From positions 1,736,001 to 1,800,000 of the forward strand of contig NZ_AP022587.1 in assembly GCF_010731715.1 (NCBI RefSeq): a DNA stretch of 64,000 nt, given 5' to 3'. The translations under genes were made by a program, and so were the position numbers. Shown here in pieces: positions 46,335 to 55,417 of the stretch. How positions within the stretch are numbered: position 1 is the stretch's first letter; every line of letters starts with the position of its first letter. Origin of the DNA: Mycobacterium stomatepiae (lineage in GTDB: Bacteria > Actinomycetota > Actinomycetes > Mycobacteriales > Mycobacteriaceae). The notes beneath the pieces were generated by a model that was not told the origin of the DNA, did not search any database, and saw nothing but the letters and a program-made list of their open reading frames with translations.

Positions 46335-47717
46335 TCATACCGGGTTGATCTCCTCGAGGCTGCGTCGCGATGTGCGCGGCCCCAGCGCGAGGACGGCGGC
46401 GATGACGACGGCCAGCGCCGTTGCCACCACGGTGAACATGGCCCCCGCACCGTAGTGCTCGAGAATCGGAATCAACACGAAAGGCGCAGCGCCACTGGAT
46501 AATCGGGACAAAGAGTAAGTCCACCCGACGGCCGTGGCGCGCACGGTGGTCGGGAAAATTTCCGCCTGATAGACGTGATACACGTTGGAGAAGACGTTGC
46601 TCGTCGCGGTGGTCAAGAAGCCGAACGCGACGATCAGGGCAACCGAGGACTGCGTCGCGAACAAAAGGCCGAACACCGCGACTGCCACGATCGAGCCCAC
46701 GAGCAGGAACTTGCGTTCGAATCTCGCCAGCAGCGGGATCGCCATCAGGGAGCCGATGGGATACCCCACAAACGACCACGCGCTGAACAACATTGAGGGC
46801 GTGAGGTCGTAGCCCCGGCTGACCAGCACCAGCGCGGCCAGGGTGCCAAAGCCGTAGTAGCCGTAGGTCTGAAACATGTGGAACACCGTCAGCATCGCCA
46901 CCCGGCGGTTGTAGGGGGCACGGCGCAGTTGCGCCAACGCCGATTGTGCCGGTCTCCCGACGCCGGCACGGGAGGCGCCGGGAGGATTATTTGATTGCGC
47001 CGCAAGCAGATTCGATCCGGCAGCAAAGATGTTCAATGCCCGCTGCGCCTCCTCGAGTCTTCCCACCGACGCCAGCCAGCGCGGCGACTCGGGCAACCAG
47101 CGGTTGAGGACGAACACGATCACGGCGCCGCCGCCACCCAGGGCCAGCAGCCAGCGCCAACCCGCGATGCCCAGCGGCGAGTGCCGGGTCAACCACCACG
47201 CCAAAAACGCGGCGAAGGGCACAGCCAGAAATGAACAGGTGTAGGCATACGACGCCATCCGGCCCCGGTTTTCTTTGGGCAGGACGTCGGCCAAGTAGGA
47301 GTCGGCCACCGGATACACCGCGCCGATCCCGACACCGGCCAGGAATCGTGCGAGCACCAAGAACGCCGGATTCGGCGCGAATGCACCCGCCAGGGAGAAG
47401 GCCGAAAACCAGCTGAGCCCGACCAAGAACGCTTTGCGGCGACCTATCCCGTCGGCGAGCCGACCGAAAACCGCCGCACCGATGAACATGCCGATGAAGG
47501 ACGACGCCAGCACCAGCTTGAGCGCGGTACCCCGGACGCCGAAGTCGTGACTGAGCGTGGCGCTCAGGGTGCTGGACAAAAAGATCTCGTACATCTCGAA
47601 GAACAGGCCGAGCCCGACCGCGACGACGACCTTGCGGTGCACCGCCCCAACCGGCAGGCGATCCAATTGCGCGCCGACAGAGTCGATGGTCACTGCCGAG
47701 ATCGGCGATGCGGTCAT
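46335..47717 (-). CDS. MFS metabolite:proton symporter
   Basis: A 460-residue transporter with 12 spans. The MFS loop 2-3 motif is GRLADGIGRRKAF (~90), and the sugar/acid-porter motif NRWLPESPRWLASVGR precedes the central loop. The overall pattern (FFEMYEIFLSSTLSATLSHDF in the first span, with acidic residues) fits the AAHS/organic-acid or sugar-porter families. It is divergent from a CoA-transferase gene across a 181-base region, so it probably imports that pathway's substrate. ATG 47717 follows CAGGGA. Confidence 0.85.
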   Translation of the reverse strand: MTASPISAVTIDSVGAQLDRLPVGAVHRKVVVAVGLGLFFEMYEIFLSSTLSATLSHDFGVRGTALKLVLASSFIGMFIGAAVFGRLADGIGRRKAFLVGLSWFSAFSLAGAFAPNPAFLVLARFLAGVGIGAVYPVADSYLADVLPKENRGRMASYAYTCSFLAVPFAAFLAWWLTRHSPLGIAGWRWLLALGGGGAVIVFVLNRWLPESPRWLASVGRLEEAQRALNIFAAGSNLLAAQSNNPPGASRAGVGRPAQSALAQLRRAPYNRRVAMLTVFHMFQTYGYYGFGTLAALVLVSRGYDLTPSMLFSAWSFVGYPIGSLMAIPLLARFERKFLLVGSIVAVAVFGLLFATQSSVALIVAFGFLTTATSNVFSNVYHVYQAEIFPTTVRATAVGWTYSLSRLSSGAAPFVLIPILEHYGAGAMFTVVATALAVVIAAVLALGPRTSRRSLEEINPV

Positions 47718-47777
47718 TCCCTGAGCCTCTCGTCGTCGAGAGCCCGCCGCTTTGGCGACAGCTCTTACAAAGTGGTT

Positions 47778-47805
47778 TGTTACTTGCATTGTGAGCCAAG
47801 CAACA
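47778..47805. promoter_or_regulatory. candidate operator between the MFS and CoA-transferase genes
   Basis: TGTTACTTG (47778-47786) and CAAGCAACA (47797-47805) form an inverted repeat (8 of 9 pairs) with a 10-base spacer, centrally in the divergent promoter region. It could bind a dimeric regulator controlling both genes. Confidence 0.4.
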
Positions 47806-47898
47806 CTGTCCGACTGTAGCGGCTCCGATCACGGGATGGAAGCGGGTCTTGCCATATTGTGGGTAGCAATGCACGATGTGGGTTACAGGAGGAATCCA

Positions 47899-49131
47899 GT
47901 GAACAATGCCAACGGACCGCTCGACCGGGTACGCGTCCTCGAGCTGGGCAATTACATCGCCGCCTCCACTGCGGGGCGGCTACTGGCCGATTTCGGTGCC
48001 GAGGTCATCAAGATCGAGCGGCCGGAAACCGGTGACGAGCTGCGCACCTGGCGGCTGTACTCGGGCACCACCTCCATGCTGTTTCGCACTATCAACCGCA
48101 ACAAGAAGTCGGTGGTGGTCGACCTCAGGAGCGAGCGGGGTCAGCAGATCGTGCGGGAATTGGCCCGCAGCTGTGACATCGTGCTGGAGAATTTCCGCCC
48201 GGGGACCCTGGAACGGTGGGGCATCGGCCCGGACGAGCTCGCCGCGGAGAACCCCGACCTGATCATCGTGCGGGTGTCGGCCTACGGGCAGACCGGACCG
48301 CGACGGCACCAGCCGGGTTTCGCCGCGGTGGCCGAAGCGATGGCAGGTCTGCGCGGGCTCACCGGCGAACCGGATCGTCCACCGGCACGCACGGGCGTGT
48401 CCATCGGCGACTCCATCGCGGGCATCTACGCCGCGTTCGGCGCGCTGGTCGCGTTGCATCAACGCCAGAAGGACCGTGTCGCGGGACGTCTCACGTCGGT
48501 GGCCGACCGCACCGTGGACGTCGCGCTGACCGAAGCGATCTTCTCGGTGATGGAATCGCTGGTCCCGGAGTACGACGCCTACCACGTCACACGTACCCGA
48601 AGCGGTGGGCGCATGGAGGGGATCGCCCCGTCGAATGCCTACCAGTGCGGCGATGGGCGCTGGGTGGTGATCGCCGGCAATGGCGACGGCATCTTCCGCC
48701 GGTTGATGAACCTGATCGGCCGTGCCGATCTCGCCGAGAGCCCGCGACTGGCCAACAACGCGCTGCGCTGGCAGGCCCGCGACCAACTCGACGAAGCGAT
48801 CGGCGCGTGGACCGCCGCGCGGCCCGCGGACCAGGCACTGTGGGCGCTCGAGGGCGCCGGCGTGCCCGCCGGTCCGATCAACACCGCCGCCGACATCAAG
48901 GCCGACGCGCAATTCCTGGCGCGGGGCATGATCCAGCACCTGCCGGTGTCCACCGGCACGGAGTTCCTGCCAGACGTGGCGTTCCCGGGCATCGTGCCGC
49001 GGATCGGAGAGGGCGCGCGGGCGATCCGCACCCTCGGCCCGGATCTCGGGGAGCACACCGAAGAGATACTCGGCGCCGCCGCGGCGGGGCCGAGCCTGGA
49101 CCCTTCCACTATCGAGGAGCTGACCGGATGA
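47899..49131 (+). CDS. CaiB/BaiF (family III) CoA-transferase
   Basis: A 410-residue class III CoA-transferase that would move CoA from succinyl-CoA or another donor to a carboxylic acid. Landmarks: RVRVLELGNYIAASTAGRLLADFGAEVIKIE at the start, RNKKSVVVDLRSERGQ, VLENFRPGTLERWGIG, the catalytic Asp region in RTVDVALTEAIFSVME, and the interwoven second domain to the end. GTG 47899 follows ACAGGAGGA. Its stop overlaps the lyase start (ATGA), so substrate activation and cleavage are coupled. Confidence 0.9.
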   Translation: MNNANGPLDRVRVLELGNYIAASTAGRLLADFGAEVIKIERPETGDELRTWRLYSGTTSMLFRTINRNKKSVVVDLRSERGQQIVRELARSCDIVLENFRPGTLERWGIGPDELAAENPDLIIVRVSAYGQTGPRRHQPGFAAVAEAMAGLRGLTGEPDRPPARTGVSIGDSIAGIYAAFGALVALHQRQKDRVAGRLTSVADRTVDVALTEAIFSVMESLVPEYDAYHVTRTRSGGRMEGIAPSNAYQCGDGRWVVIAGNGDGIFRRLMNLIGRADLAESPRLANNALRWQARDQLDEAIGAWTAARPADQALWALEGAGVPAGPINTAADIKADAQFLARGMIQHLPVSTGTEFLPDVAFPGIVPRIGEGARAIRTLGPDLGEHTEEILGAAAAGPSLDPSTIEELTG

Positions 49132-50042
49132 CGACCACGGTGCGGTTGCGCGACGTCACGTTGCGTGACGGCTTACAGCTGACCGGCAAGCTGCTCGGCA
49201 GGGACACGAAAGTCGAGCTGGCGCGGGTGCTGCTGGACTCGGGCGTCGACGCCCTGGAGATCGGGGCGATGGCGCGGCCCGACAAGGTGCCGCCGATGGC
49301 CAATACCCTCGAGGTCATCGAGGCGCTGACTCCCGAAGAGCTGCAACGGTGTTGGGTGTGGACGGCCACGCCGCGCGGCATCACCCGGGCAATCGAGGCC
49401 GGCGCGCGCAACCTCGAATACTGCCTATCGGTCAGCGACCAGCACAACTACGAGAATGTCGGGCGCACCACCGAGCAGAGCATGGCCGCGCTGCCCGAGG
49501 CCGTCGACTTCGCCGCGGTCGCCGGCGCCCGGCTGCAGCTGTCCCTGGCCACCGCGTTCACCTGCCCGTACAGCGGAGCGGTCAATCCGCAACGCGTCGT
49601 CGACCTGGTGTGCGACGGCCGCGCGGCGGACATCTCGAGCGTGGTGCTGTGCGACACCCTCGGCCAGGCCACGCCCGAGCAGGTGCGACAACTGATCACG
49701 CGCGTTCACGAGGCGGCACCCCAGCACCAGATCGTCTTCCACGGGCACGACACCTGGGGCCTGGGGGTGGCCAACACCATCGCCGCCATCCAAGCGGGCG
49801 CCGCGATGGTCGACGGAGCACTCGGCGGGCTGGGCGGCTGTCCTTTCGCCCCGGGGGCAAGCGGCAACACGTCGACCGAGGATCTGCTGTTCGCGCTGCA
49901 ACCCCCGTGGCTCACTCCCCCGGTGTTCGCCGGCATCGTGACCGCCGGTGGGCGACTCCTGGACGAACTCGGCGAGCCGAACCGCTCCCGCGCTGCCGAG
50001 GGCGCGCGGTCTTCCGTGGATGTGTTTCCCTGGGTCACGTAG
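49128..50042 (+). CDS. HMG-CoA-lyase-like enzyme (DRE-TIM metallolyase)
   Basis: A 304-residue DRE-TIM-fold lyase: VRLRDVTLRDGLQL (RDGLQ), LCDTLGQATPEQV, the metal ligands in VFHGHDTWGLGVANT, and the loop LGGCPFAPGASGN with the catalytic Cys. It would perform a retro-Claisen cleavage of a 3-hydroxy-acyl-CoA such as HMG-CoA, releasing acetyl-CoA or acetoacetate. It follows the CoA-transferase with ATGA overlap. Its last 69 bases lie in the 416-bp direct repeat and are duplicated at 62283-62351. Confidence 0.88.
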   Translation: MTTTVRLRDVTLRDGLQLTGKLLGRDTKVELARVLLDSGVDALEIGAMARPDKVPPMANTLEVIEALTPEELQRCWVWTATPRGITRAIEAGARNLEYCLSVSDQHNYENVGRTTEQSMAALPEAVDFAAVAGARLQLSLATAFTCPYSGAVNPQRVVDLVCDGRAADISSVVLCDTLGQATPEQVRQLITRVHEAAPQHQIVFHGHDTWGLGVANTIAAIQAGAAMVDGALGGLGGCPFAPGASGNTSTEDLLFALQPPWLTPPVFAGIVTAGGRLLDELGEPNRSRAAEGARSSVDVFPWVT

Positions 50043-50389
50043 CTCGCATCCGCACCTCCCCCGCTCGGTCGCGGGTGCGCACGATTCGCCAGCACCCACC
50101 GTCACGCTCGGCCAACCCGGCCACCTCGAGAATCGCCAGCGGTCCGAGCACCTGCTCGGGCATCAGCCCGGAGCCGACCGCGATCTCGTCGACCGTTGCA
50201 GCGCCGCGACCGGGTAACGCCTCGTACACCTGACGTTCGGCCTCGCCCAGCCCGTCCAACGCCGTCGCGGGCCGAGGTTCTTCGACGGCGAGTTCACCGA
50301 TGCGGCCGACGAGTTCGACGATGTCGTCGGCCCGAGTGACCAGCTCGGCCCCGTTGCGCAACAGCACGTGACAACCCACCGACGCGGAC
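49974..50389. repeat. 416-bp direct repeat, left copy (lyase 3' end + dprA 3' end)
   Basis: Identical over 416 bases, in direct orientation and as far as I could compare, to 62283-62698 (offset 12,309). It holds the last 69 bases of the lyase gene and the last ~355 bases of dprA, which end tail-to-tail with an 8-base overlap (50035-50042). Outside these limits the copies diverge at once. Confidence 0.93.
50035..50389 (-). pseudogene. dprA: dprA 3' fragment (duplicate)
   Basis: Encodes the last ~118 residues of DprA (CHVLLRNGAELVTRADDIVELVGR to the C-terminal VRTRDRAGEVRMRAT) without the Rossmann core. Identical to the 3' end of the intact gene at 62344-63510. The winged-helix DML1-like tail is all that remains; it has no start and is a leftover of the island insertion. 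Confidence 0.92.
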
Positions 50390-50482
50390 CTTGTCACTCG
50401 TGCCCGAACCGGATATCCGACGTCAACCGTGCAGCGACTAGTGGCCAATCTGGGGGAAAATATTGTGGATCGGCACGGTTAG
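50390..50482 (+). pseudogene. IclR-family regulator fragment at the left junction
   Basis: The frame reads LVTRARTGYPTSTVQRLVANL..., 18 residues identical to the helix-turn-helix of the IclR gene at 42840-43655, then falls into a stop at 50480-50482. At DNA level the ~57 comparable bases differ at nine places, eight of them synonymous. So it derives from a diverged functional homologue, not from a recent copy of the local gene. Confidence 0.75.
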
Positions 50483-50553
50483 CGCCAAATCGGGCATCGC
50501 TGAGCATTGCAGGCACGTGTTCTGCGGTGGCAGGATCCAGGCGTCATGACCGT

Positions 50554-52098
50554 CTAGCATTCGTGATTGCGGCGGACCGCCACGACGTCGGGTGAATACA
50601 TGTCGCTCACCGCGGATGGTCTTGCATGTTGCTCGTCACCCTGACGGCGGCGAATCCATCGGAAAGAGCTTGGTAATTCAGGAAAATCGTGCATTTTGAG
50701 GCATATCAGGGTAGCGAAAAACGTGGCGACTGTGGGCAATATGGCCGACCGCGCAATCCCGTGCGCATATCTCATGCGCTCTGCCGCGAGCACCAGATCA
50801 CCACTGCTAAGCCCGGATTGACTCCCAAGCATGGCATCAAGGATGGACGCCATGCACGCACTGGCCAACACGGCAGAAAACAAGCCCGCCGCGGTGAGCA
50901 GTCCAGAACCCGTGCCGGCGAGATCTGGTGACAGATTTCGTAAGGTCACGGTCACGACAGATGTGCTGGCCAACGAAGTACCCATACCCATGACGGCGGT
51001 GAGTATGCAAATTACCCAAATCGGAGTTGTAGGCTCGAGCTCAGTTACCAATAGTGTCAGCACCGTCAGCATCACGCTAAATCCACTTACTGCGAGAATC
51101 CGTGGTTGTATCTTGGAAGTAAGTCGACCCACTATTGGAGCCGTCAGAACGACGGCAACGGCCAGCGGTAAAAATAATAGCGCGGCACCGACGGGCGACA
51201 TATCCCGTACGTTCTGAGCGTAGAGCATCAGTGGCATACCCAACGACGTGACGACAAACGTGCCAATTGTATTAGCTGTAAGTCCCGCAGAGAAATTTCG
51301 GTCTTTGAAAATCCGCGTTGCGATCAGGGGTTCGGTAGCGTACTTCCACTGGTGAAGGATGAAGACAGCGGCGAAGAGCAGACCCAAGGCGAGAACTTCA
51401 CTCACCGTGATGGGGGAGCCGGCGATGCGAGCCCAGTGATACCGCGGCCCGTTTTGGATTCCGAAGACTGCAAGCGCGATTGCGGCTCCACTGAAGACCG
51501 TTCCCAACATGTCGAGATTGTGAGACGAATTCGGTAGAACAGGAACGTAAGCGGCGGCTAGTGCGAATGCAATGACACCGATCGGCAGGTTGATCAGAAA
51601 GACCCACTGCCACCCCAGATGAGTGACGATAGCGCCCCCAACGATCGGACCGCAAAAAGCCGCTAATCCCCCGACCGTCGCCCACAATGCAATCGCGGGT
51701 CCGCGATTCTGTGCTGGAAAGATTCGCGTCACGACCGCCATAGGTTGCGGCGCCATCAACGCGGCACCAACGCCTTGAACAGCACGAGCCACGATGAGAG
51801 CCGTGAACGTGTGGGAGAAACCGCAGCCCACTGAAGCCAATATCAATATTAAAAGCCCTGCAAGATAGATGTTGCGCTGCCCGAAACGGGCGCCTAATTG
51901 TCCACCGGGGAGAATCAAGACAACATACGAGACTAGGTATCCACTCGAAACCCACCCGACCTGAGCAATACTTATGTGGAATTCTGTGAGCATAGTCGGT
52001 ATTACGACCACCACTGCGCTCGAATCAAGCAGAATCATAAAGTAGCCGACGCTCATCACCCATAATGCCAGCCGACGACTTTTTGATTCCACAACCAT
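50554..52098 (-). CDS. DHA2-type (EmrB/QacA) MFS exporter
   Basis: A 514-residue drug/metabolite:proton antiporter with 14 predicted spans. MFS motifs: LDSSAVVVVIPTML in span 1 (motif D1), LGARFGQRNIYLAG (motif A), IVARAVQGVGAALMAPQPMAVV (motif B) and LWATVGGLAAFCGPIVGGAI (motif C). ATG 52098 follows an 11-base C-run on the plus strand; the longer GTG 52119 start is less likely. It lies 85 bases past the NRPS stop, same strand, and probably exports the NRPS product or confers self-resistance. The sequence is clearly AT-richer than the chromosome. Confidence 0.9.
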   Translation of the reverse strand: MVVESKSRRLALWVMSVGYFMILLDSSAVVVVIPTMLTEFHISIAQVGWVSSGYLVSYVVLILPGGQLGARFGQRNIYLAGLLILILASVGCGFSHTFTALIVARAVQGVGAALMAPQPMAVVTRIFPAQNRGPAIALWATVGGLAAFCGPIVGGAIVTHLGWQWVFLINLPIGVIAFALAAAYVPVLPNSSHNLDMLGTVFSGAAIALAVFGIQNGPRYHWARIAGSPITVSEVLALGLLFAAVFILHQWKYATEPLIATRIFKDRNFSAGLTANTIGTFVVTSLGMPLMLYAQNVRDMSPVGAALLFLPLAVAVVLTAPIVGRLTSKIQPRILAVSGFSVMLTVLTLLVTELEPTTPIWVICILTAVMGMGTSLASTSVVTVTLRNLSPDLAGTGSGLLTAAGLFSAVLASACMASILDAMLGSQSGLSSGDLVLAAERMRYAHGIARSAILPTVATFFATLICLKMHDFPELPSSFRWIRRRQGDEQHARPSAVSDMYSPDVVAVRRNHEC

Positions 52099-52182
52099 GG
52101 GACAGGTCCCCCCCCCCACGGTGCAGTAGACGCCTTGCTCTGAATCCAGAGTTGACCGGATAGCCCCTAACGATCCGAGACA

Positions 52183-54015
52183 TCAGAGCAGTCCGAGCTG
52201 TTGCAGGTTGGTGATGTATTGGATGATGATCGGCGCCGTGACGTGGGGGATGTCGTTGGTGGGGCCGATTTGGGCTTGTTGCACCGCTGCACGGAATCGG
52301 TCGGTCGATGGTGTGCGTTCACGGGGCGGCGGTGGGGCTTTGAGCTCATTGGAATCACGCTGCAACACCATCTCCAACAGTGAGTTCTGACGCTGTGGTT
52401 CCGTTAAAGCACGCAGGCCAGTCTCCAACCGCTGAAACCACTCCCCGAAGTCATCGACACGCTCGATCGGGTAGCCGGCTTCAATCACCCAGTCGACGTA
52501 CTGATCGGGTCCGATGCCGTCGTCGTCGTGAGGGTTCATGACGTGATAGGTCTCGAACCCGTCGGTTACTTGGGCGCCCAGCGTTGTGATCGCCTCGGCA
52601 ACGAACTCGACGGGTAGTCCGTTGAAGTGCGTGGGCTGCCGATTGCCCGCGTCGTCGAGTTGGAAGAACGAGGTCGGTGCCACCCCGGTGGCCACCACGC
52701 TGAGCACCGTCCGGGTGACCATGTCCGACATGTGGAGCTGGCCCGTATACGTGGTGTCGGCAAGGATCATCCCGGAACGAAATACCGCGACCGGGAGCCC
52801 GCATAGGTCGTTAGCTTCCCGTAGTAGCACCTCACCAGCCCATTTGCTGTTGCCATAGCCATTGGTCGGGCTGTTGTCGACGACCCGGGTCGGGCTGATA
52901 CTGCGGATGTCCGCATCCTCGGTAAACGAGGCCGGCTCGATCTGGCGGCCCACATCGGCGGTCGACACGTACGTGAACGGCTTGAGCCTGGTGGTGAGTG
53001 CGAGTCGGATCAGCTCGGCAGTGCCCACGACGTTAGACGCAAACACTTCGCTGTAGGGCAGAAAGCCGTTGACATGGGCTGCTGAATCGACAATCAGATC
53101 GACAGTCTCGGCCAGCCGCTGCCAGGTTTGCTGGTCCACGCCCATGTTGGCTTGGCCCTTATCGCCGGCAAGGACCTCCAGATGATCGGCGGCCAGTTCC
53201 TGGAAATGACGCAGCAACTGCGCGTCACCGCTGTCGAAAGTCTTCTCCAAACGTTGGCGAGCATCCTCATCGGACTTCGCCCGCACCAGGCAGACCAGCT
53301 TGCCGCCGGCCCGCTCCATCCGTTCGAGCCATTCCAGTGCCAAGTAGCGTCCGAGGAATCCCGTAGCTCCGGTGAGCAGAACAGTCCGCGCCTCTGTGAC
53401 CGGACCCGGCACCGTGGTGGCGCCGGCCAATGTCTCGGCATCGATGAATTTGTCCAGGGTCAGATCGCCGGCATGCACCTCGGTGGCGCCGCGGCCGTGT
53501 ACGGCCGCATAGAGCTCCGACACTGCCTCCTGCGCGCTGGTGTAGTTCTGCACCTGCTCGTTCAAGCCGCTCACGGACGGCGCGTCGAAGACCGTGCGTA
53601 CAGCCAGGTTGGTGCCGAAGGCGTTGTTGACTGCGGCGAGCACCCGCATCACCGACAACGAATCCCCACCCAGATCGAAGAAGGAGTCATCAACCCCGAC
53701 CCGCTCCACACCCAACACTTGGGCGAAAATCCCGGCCAGGATCTCCTCAGCGGCGCTTTGCGGTGCCCGATACCGTTGCGCATCCCCATATTCAGGAGCC
53801 GGCAACGCCCGCACATCCAACTTGCCGTTGACCGTCAACGGCAACACATCCATAACGACCACAGCCGCGGGCACCATATACGACGGCAACCGCCGCCCCA
53901 GCTCCTCGCGCACCACCACCGAATCCACCATCCCGGCCACGGATTCGGTGACATAACCGACCAGCCGCTTGACCCCCGGCGTGTCCTCACGCGCGATCAC
54001 GACCGCCTGATCCAC
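52183..54015 (-). CDS. NRPS fragment 4: A2 end, T2 and terminal thioester reductase
   Basis: Open frame of 610 residues, the 3' end of the large NRPS. It starts within the A-domain tail ([29 protein letters not shown]), has a carrier domain with [11 protein letters not shown] (Ser119), and a ~390-residue reductase: Rossmann loop TGATGFLG (215-222), YVSTADVG (Thr/Ser), and YGNSK (Tyr387, Lys391). Such R domains release the peptide as an aldehyde with NAD(P)H, sometimes reduced further to an alcohol. The upstream junction lies in a CC run (54017-54018) where the sister copy has CCC, so it is a frameshift rather than a new gene start. Confidence 0.9.
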   Translation of the reverse strand: MDQAVVIAREDTPGVKRLVGYVTESVAGMVDSVVVREELGRRLPSYMVPAAVVVMDVLPLTVNGKLDVRALPAPEYGDAQRYRAPQSAAEEILAGIFAQVLGVERVGVDDSFFDLGGDSLSVMRVLAAVNNAFGTNLAVRTVFDAPSVSGLNEQVQNYTSAQEAVSELYAAVHGRGATEVHAGDLTLDKFIDAETLAGATTVPGPVTEARTVLLTGATGFLGRYLALEWLERMERAGGKLVCLVRAKSDEDARQRLEKTFDSGDAQLLRHFQELAADHLEVLAGDKGQANMGVDQQTWQRLAETVDLIVDSAAHVNGFLPYSEVFASNVVGTAELIRLALTTRLKPFTYVSTADVGRQIEPASFTEDADIRSISPTRVVDNSPTNGYGNSKWAGEVLLREANDLCGLPVAVFRSGMILADTTYTGQLHMSDMVTRTVLSVVATGVAPTSFFQLDDAGNRQPTHFNGLPVEFVAEAITTLGAQVTDGFETYHVMNPHDDDGIGPDQYVDWVIEAGYPIERVDDFGEWFQRLETGLRALTEPQRQNSLLEMVLQRDSNELKAPPPPRERTPSTDRFRAAVQQAQIGPTNDIPHVTAPIIIQYITNLQQLGLL

Positions 54016-55417
54016 ACCTCTAAACCAGCAAGTGCTGCGCGTACTTCACCCAACTCAATGCGATACCCACGAATCTTGACCTGCTCATCAACACGCCCCA
54101 CATACCGCAACTGACCATCCGGACCCCAGGACACCACATCCCCAGTCCGATACATCCGCGCACCCACACCCCCAAACGGGCACGCCACAAACCGCGAACC
54201 AGTCAACCCCGACCGACCCACATACCCCACACCCACACCACGACCAGCCACATACAACTCACCGGCCACACCCACCGGCACCGGACGCAACCACCCATCC
54301 AGCACCAAAAAACCAAGATGGCTCAACGGCACACCAATCGGGGAAGCACTGCTGTCGACATCGCCGAGCGTGACCTCACGAAACGACGCATGCACCGTCG
54401 TCTCGGTGGTCCCATACATGTTGATCAACCGCGGCAAACCCGCATGGTTGTCCAACCACGCCCCCAGCCGCGCCGGCTCCAACGCCTCACCAGCGAACAC
54501 CACAGCCTCAAGCGTGAGTTGACTCGCCAACTCACGCTGCGACACATCAACACTTTGCAACGCATAAAACGCCGACGGGGTCTGACTCAACACCGTGACC
54601 TGCTCGGCCACCAACAACGCATGGAAATCCTGCGGCGAGGACACCACCTCATCAGGCACCACCACCAGCCGGCCCCCACGCAGCAGAGCACCCCAGATCT
54701 CCCACACCGAAAAGTCGAAGCTATTGGAGTGGAACTGCGTCCACACACCTTCACGTGGCAGTCTGGAATCCAGCGAGTCGATCAGGTCGGTGACGTTGTG
54801 ATGCGCAATCCCAACACCTTTAGGCACACCGGTGGTGCCCGAGGTGTAAATGACATACGCAATATCGTCAGGAGCCGGACCCGCGGTCACCGCGGTCGCC
54901 GGCTGAGCCGCGATCGCCGGGTCATCAACATCAATGACCCACAGATCACGGCCAGCCAGACCCTCGAGGCGCTCAGCAAGGACCGCTGTGGTGATCACCG
55001 CGACCGGCGCGGCATCGGTGAGCACGAACTCGATGCGGGTATCAGGCACACTGGGATCGATCGGGACATAGGCCGCCCCCGACTTGAGCACCCCCACAAT
55101 CGCCGTGATCGCCCGAGCACCACGCGGCATCACCAACGCCACACACTGCCCAGCCCCCACACCACGGCCAACCAACCACTGCGCCACCCGGTTTGAAGCC
55201 TCATCCAGTTGCCGATACGTCAACGACGCACCAGCGAAACTGACCGCCACCGCCTCTGGGACGCGGGTGACCTGCTGGGCGAACAACGCCGGCACCGACA
55301 CCGGTACGGGACCCACCACCTCGAGCACGTCGCGGTTACTCCACCGATCCAACCGCGCCCGCTCACCAGCCTCGAGCACCTCGATCGACGACAACCGGAC
55401 ACCCGGCTCAGCGGTCA
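53660..55417. repeat. A-T cassette, copy 1 (module 2)
   Basis: About 1.76 kb nearly identical to 58226-59981. Only four one-base indels, all in C/G runs, and a few substitutions (for example near 54749-54757 and 55255-55272) were seen. It covers most of the A domain and the start of the carrier domain. Confidence 0.9.

Noticed and set aside
46319..46450. N-terminal extension of the PPE protein
   Set aside because: It overlaps the MFS gene in another frame and lacks PPE character; GTG 46318 starts at the family N-terminus.
50035..50448. ORF of 137 aa as a separate gene
   Set aside because: It is the 3' end of dprA carried by the left repeat plus 59 bases of unrelated sequence; it has no start of its own.
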